NCBI RefSeq assembly: GCF_041296385.1
Contig: NC_091023.1
Span: 10,602,924-10,666,923, forward strand
DNA length: 64,000 nt
Direction: 5' to 3'
From: Aphelocoma coerulescens
Lineage: Eukaryota; Chordata; Aves; Passeriformes; Corvidae
Translations under genes and position numbers: made by a program
Shown here: piece by piece, positions 63,233-64,000 of the stretch
Layout: each line of letters begins with the position of its first letter
Position numbering within the stretch: position 1 is the stretch's first letter
The notes under the pieces: model-generated
Told to the model about the DNA's origin: nothing
Seen by the model: the letters and a program-made list of their open reading frames with translations, nothing else
Databases searched by the model: none

Positions 63233-64000
63233 AAAGGCTACTGGACAGGGAATGATTCAATGACTTGCTTAGAATCCCACACCTCTCCTAAACCATACTG
63301 TCTCAACAGTTTCTGGGACAAGACCCGGAGAATATTCATATGCTCATGTGTGATGCACGCAGCACTGGGTAGTAATTTCACAATTTATACACTGGTTTTC
63401 ATTACACCTTTCATGCAAAATGCCTTTGCATATTGGAATAAATCTCCCAGGAAAGGTAGTTGGGACACCTTCCATAATAAAGGACTTTTCCGGGATTGTC
63501 TAAACTGGACTCATCTTCGAATCACCTTAACTGGAAGTAGTTGTTACCAGTCTTCCTCTGTTATTGCTTCCTTTTTGCAGATTTCTGCTGAACATTTTTA
63601 ACCACTACCCATTCCCATAAGGAGGCCTTACATAGGGATGAAGGTGTATGGGAAAATACTCAGGGACAAGTTACCATCCAAAGCCTGTTTTCCCCTTGAT
63701 TTCTACATGCACCTGCAGCTGATTCAAGTGCGGTCGTCAGATGCAGGTTTTAAGTGAGCGCCCTTTAAATTTTAAATATAAAAACATGGCATAAGGCCAC
63801 TTATGCATGTTAATTACTGTGCTTTATGTTTTAGCTCTTCTCAGTTGCCAGAAGGTTTTATCTGCATTTGGGGAGGATTTTCAGGGTGGATGGCAGGGGG
63901 GTGTGTATAAAATACTAAAAATATTTACTTTCATATTTGCCCACTGATGAGTAAGTATGCCTGTAAGCTCATACATTTTATCATGCAAAGGAAAGCACTA

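Larger units (their letters stand above)
60311..64000. other. Intergenic sequence upstream of IRS1
   Basis: AT-rich sequence with simple repeats and one perfect hairpin (62707-62737). No gene, exon with splice context, or dated transposon was recognised apart from the listed items. Confidence 0.5.

Noticed and set aside
1..64000. CRISPR arrays, tRNA/rRNA genes, bacterial operons or phage modules
   Set aside because: None seen. The composition, intron, poly(A) signals and CR1/LTR content are those of a vertebrate nuclear genome.

Overview
The window is vertebrate nuclear DNA, almost certainly from a bird. It is an AT-rich, repeat-poor background with one sharp CpG island, CR1-type LINE fragments and an avian-style ERVL solo LTR. 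There is no bacterial gene organisation, CRISPR array, tRNA or rRNA that I can see. It holds one gene that can be firmly identified: insulin receptor substrate 1 (IRS1), on the minus strand and complete.

Layout, in the direction of transcription (right to left): 56420-64000 is upstream flank with two CR1 fragments and simple repeats. The CpG island spans about 51410-56900. It carries a TATA-like element at 56410-56419, a predicted start near 56389, a roughly 1.25 kb 5' leader with a short upstream ORF, and the whole IRS1 coding sequence (55141-51605, 1178 codons). A consensus splice donor lies 23 nt after the stop codon. An intron of about 45.2 kb (51581-6380) follows. A 3'UTR-only exon 2 starts at 6379. 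It has a proximal poly(A) signal at 5331-5336 and probably a distal pair at 612-627, which would give a 3'UTR of about 5.8 kb. Positions 1-590 are downstream flank.

The IRS1 product is a PH-PTB docking protein with many YXXM motifs. It links the insulin and IGF1 receptors to PI3-kinase, GRB2 and SHP2. In this species it has a histidine tract between the PH and PTB domains. Its C-terminal third is very GC-rich and has diverged from the mammalian form.

The intron contains an old CR1 (about 26685-27625), a tandem 10-mer beside an ancient interspersed repeat (about 32735-32930), a 48-nt poly(A) run (45004-45051), a solo ERVL-like LTR (about 47258-47899), and a 62-bp direct repeat with copies 1570 bp apart (15717 and 17287). 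It also has one unexplained open frame (31716-32066). I did not find a new multi-gene system. The points worth checking are details of IRS1 architecture and a few unexplained sequence structures.
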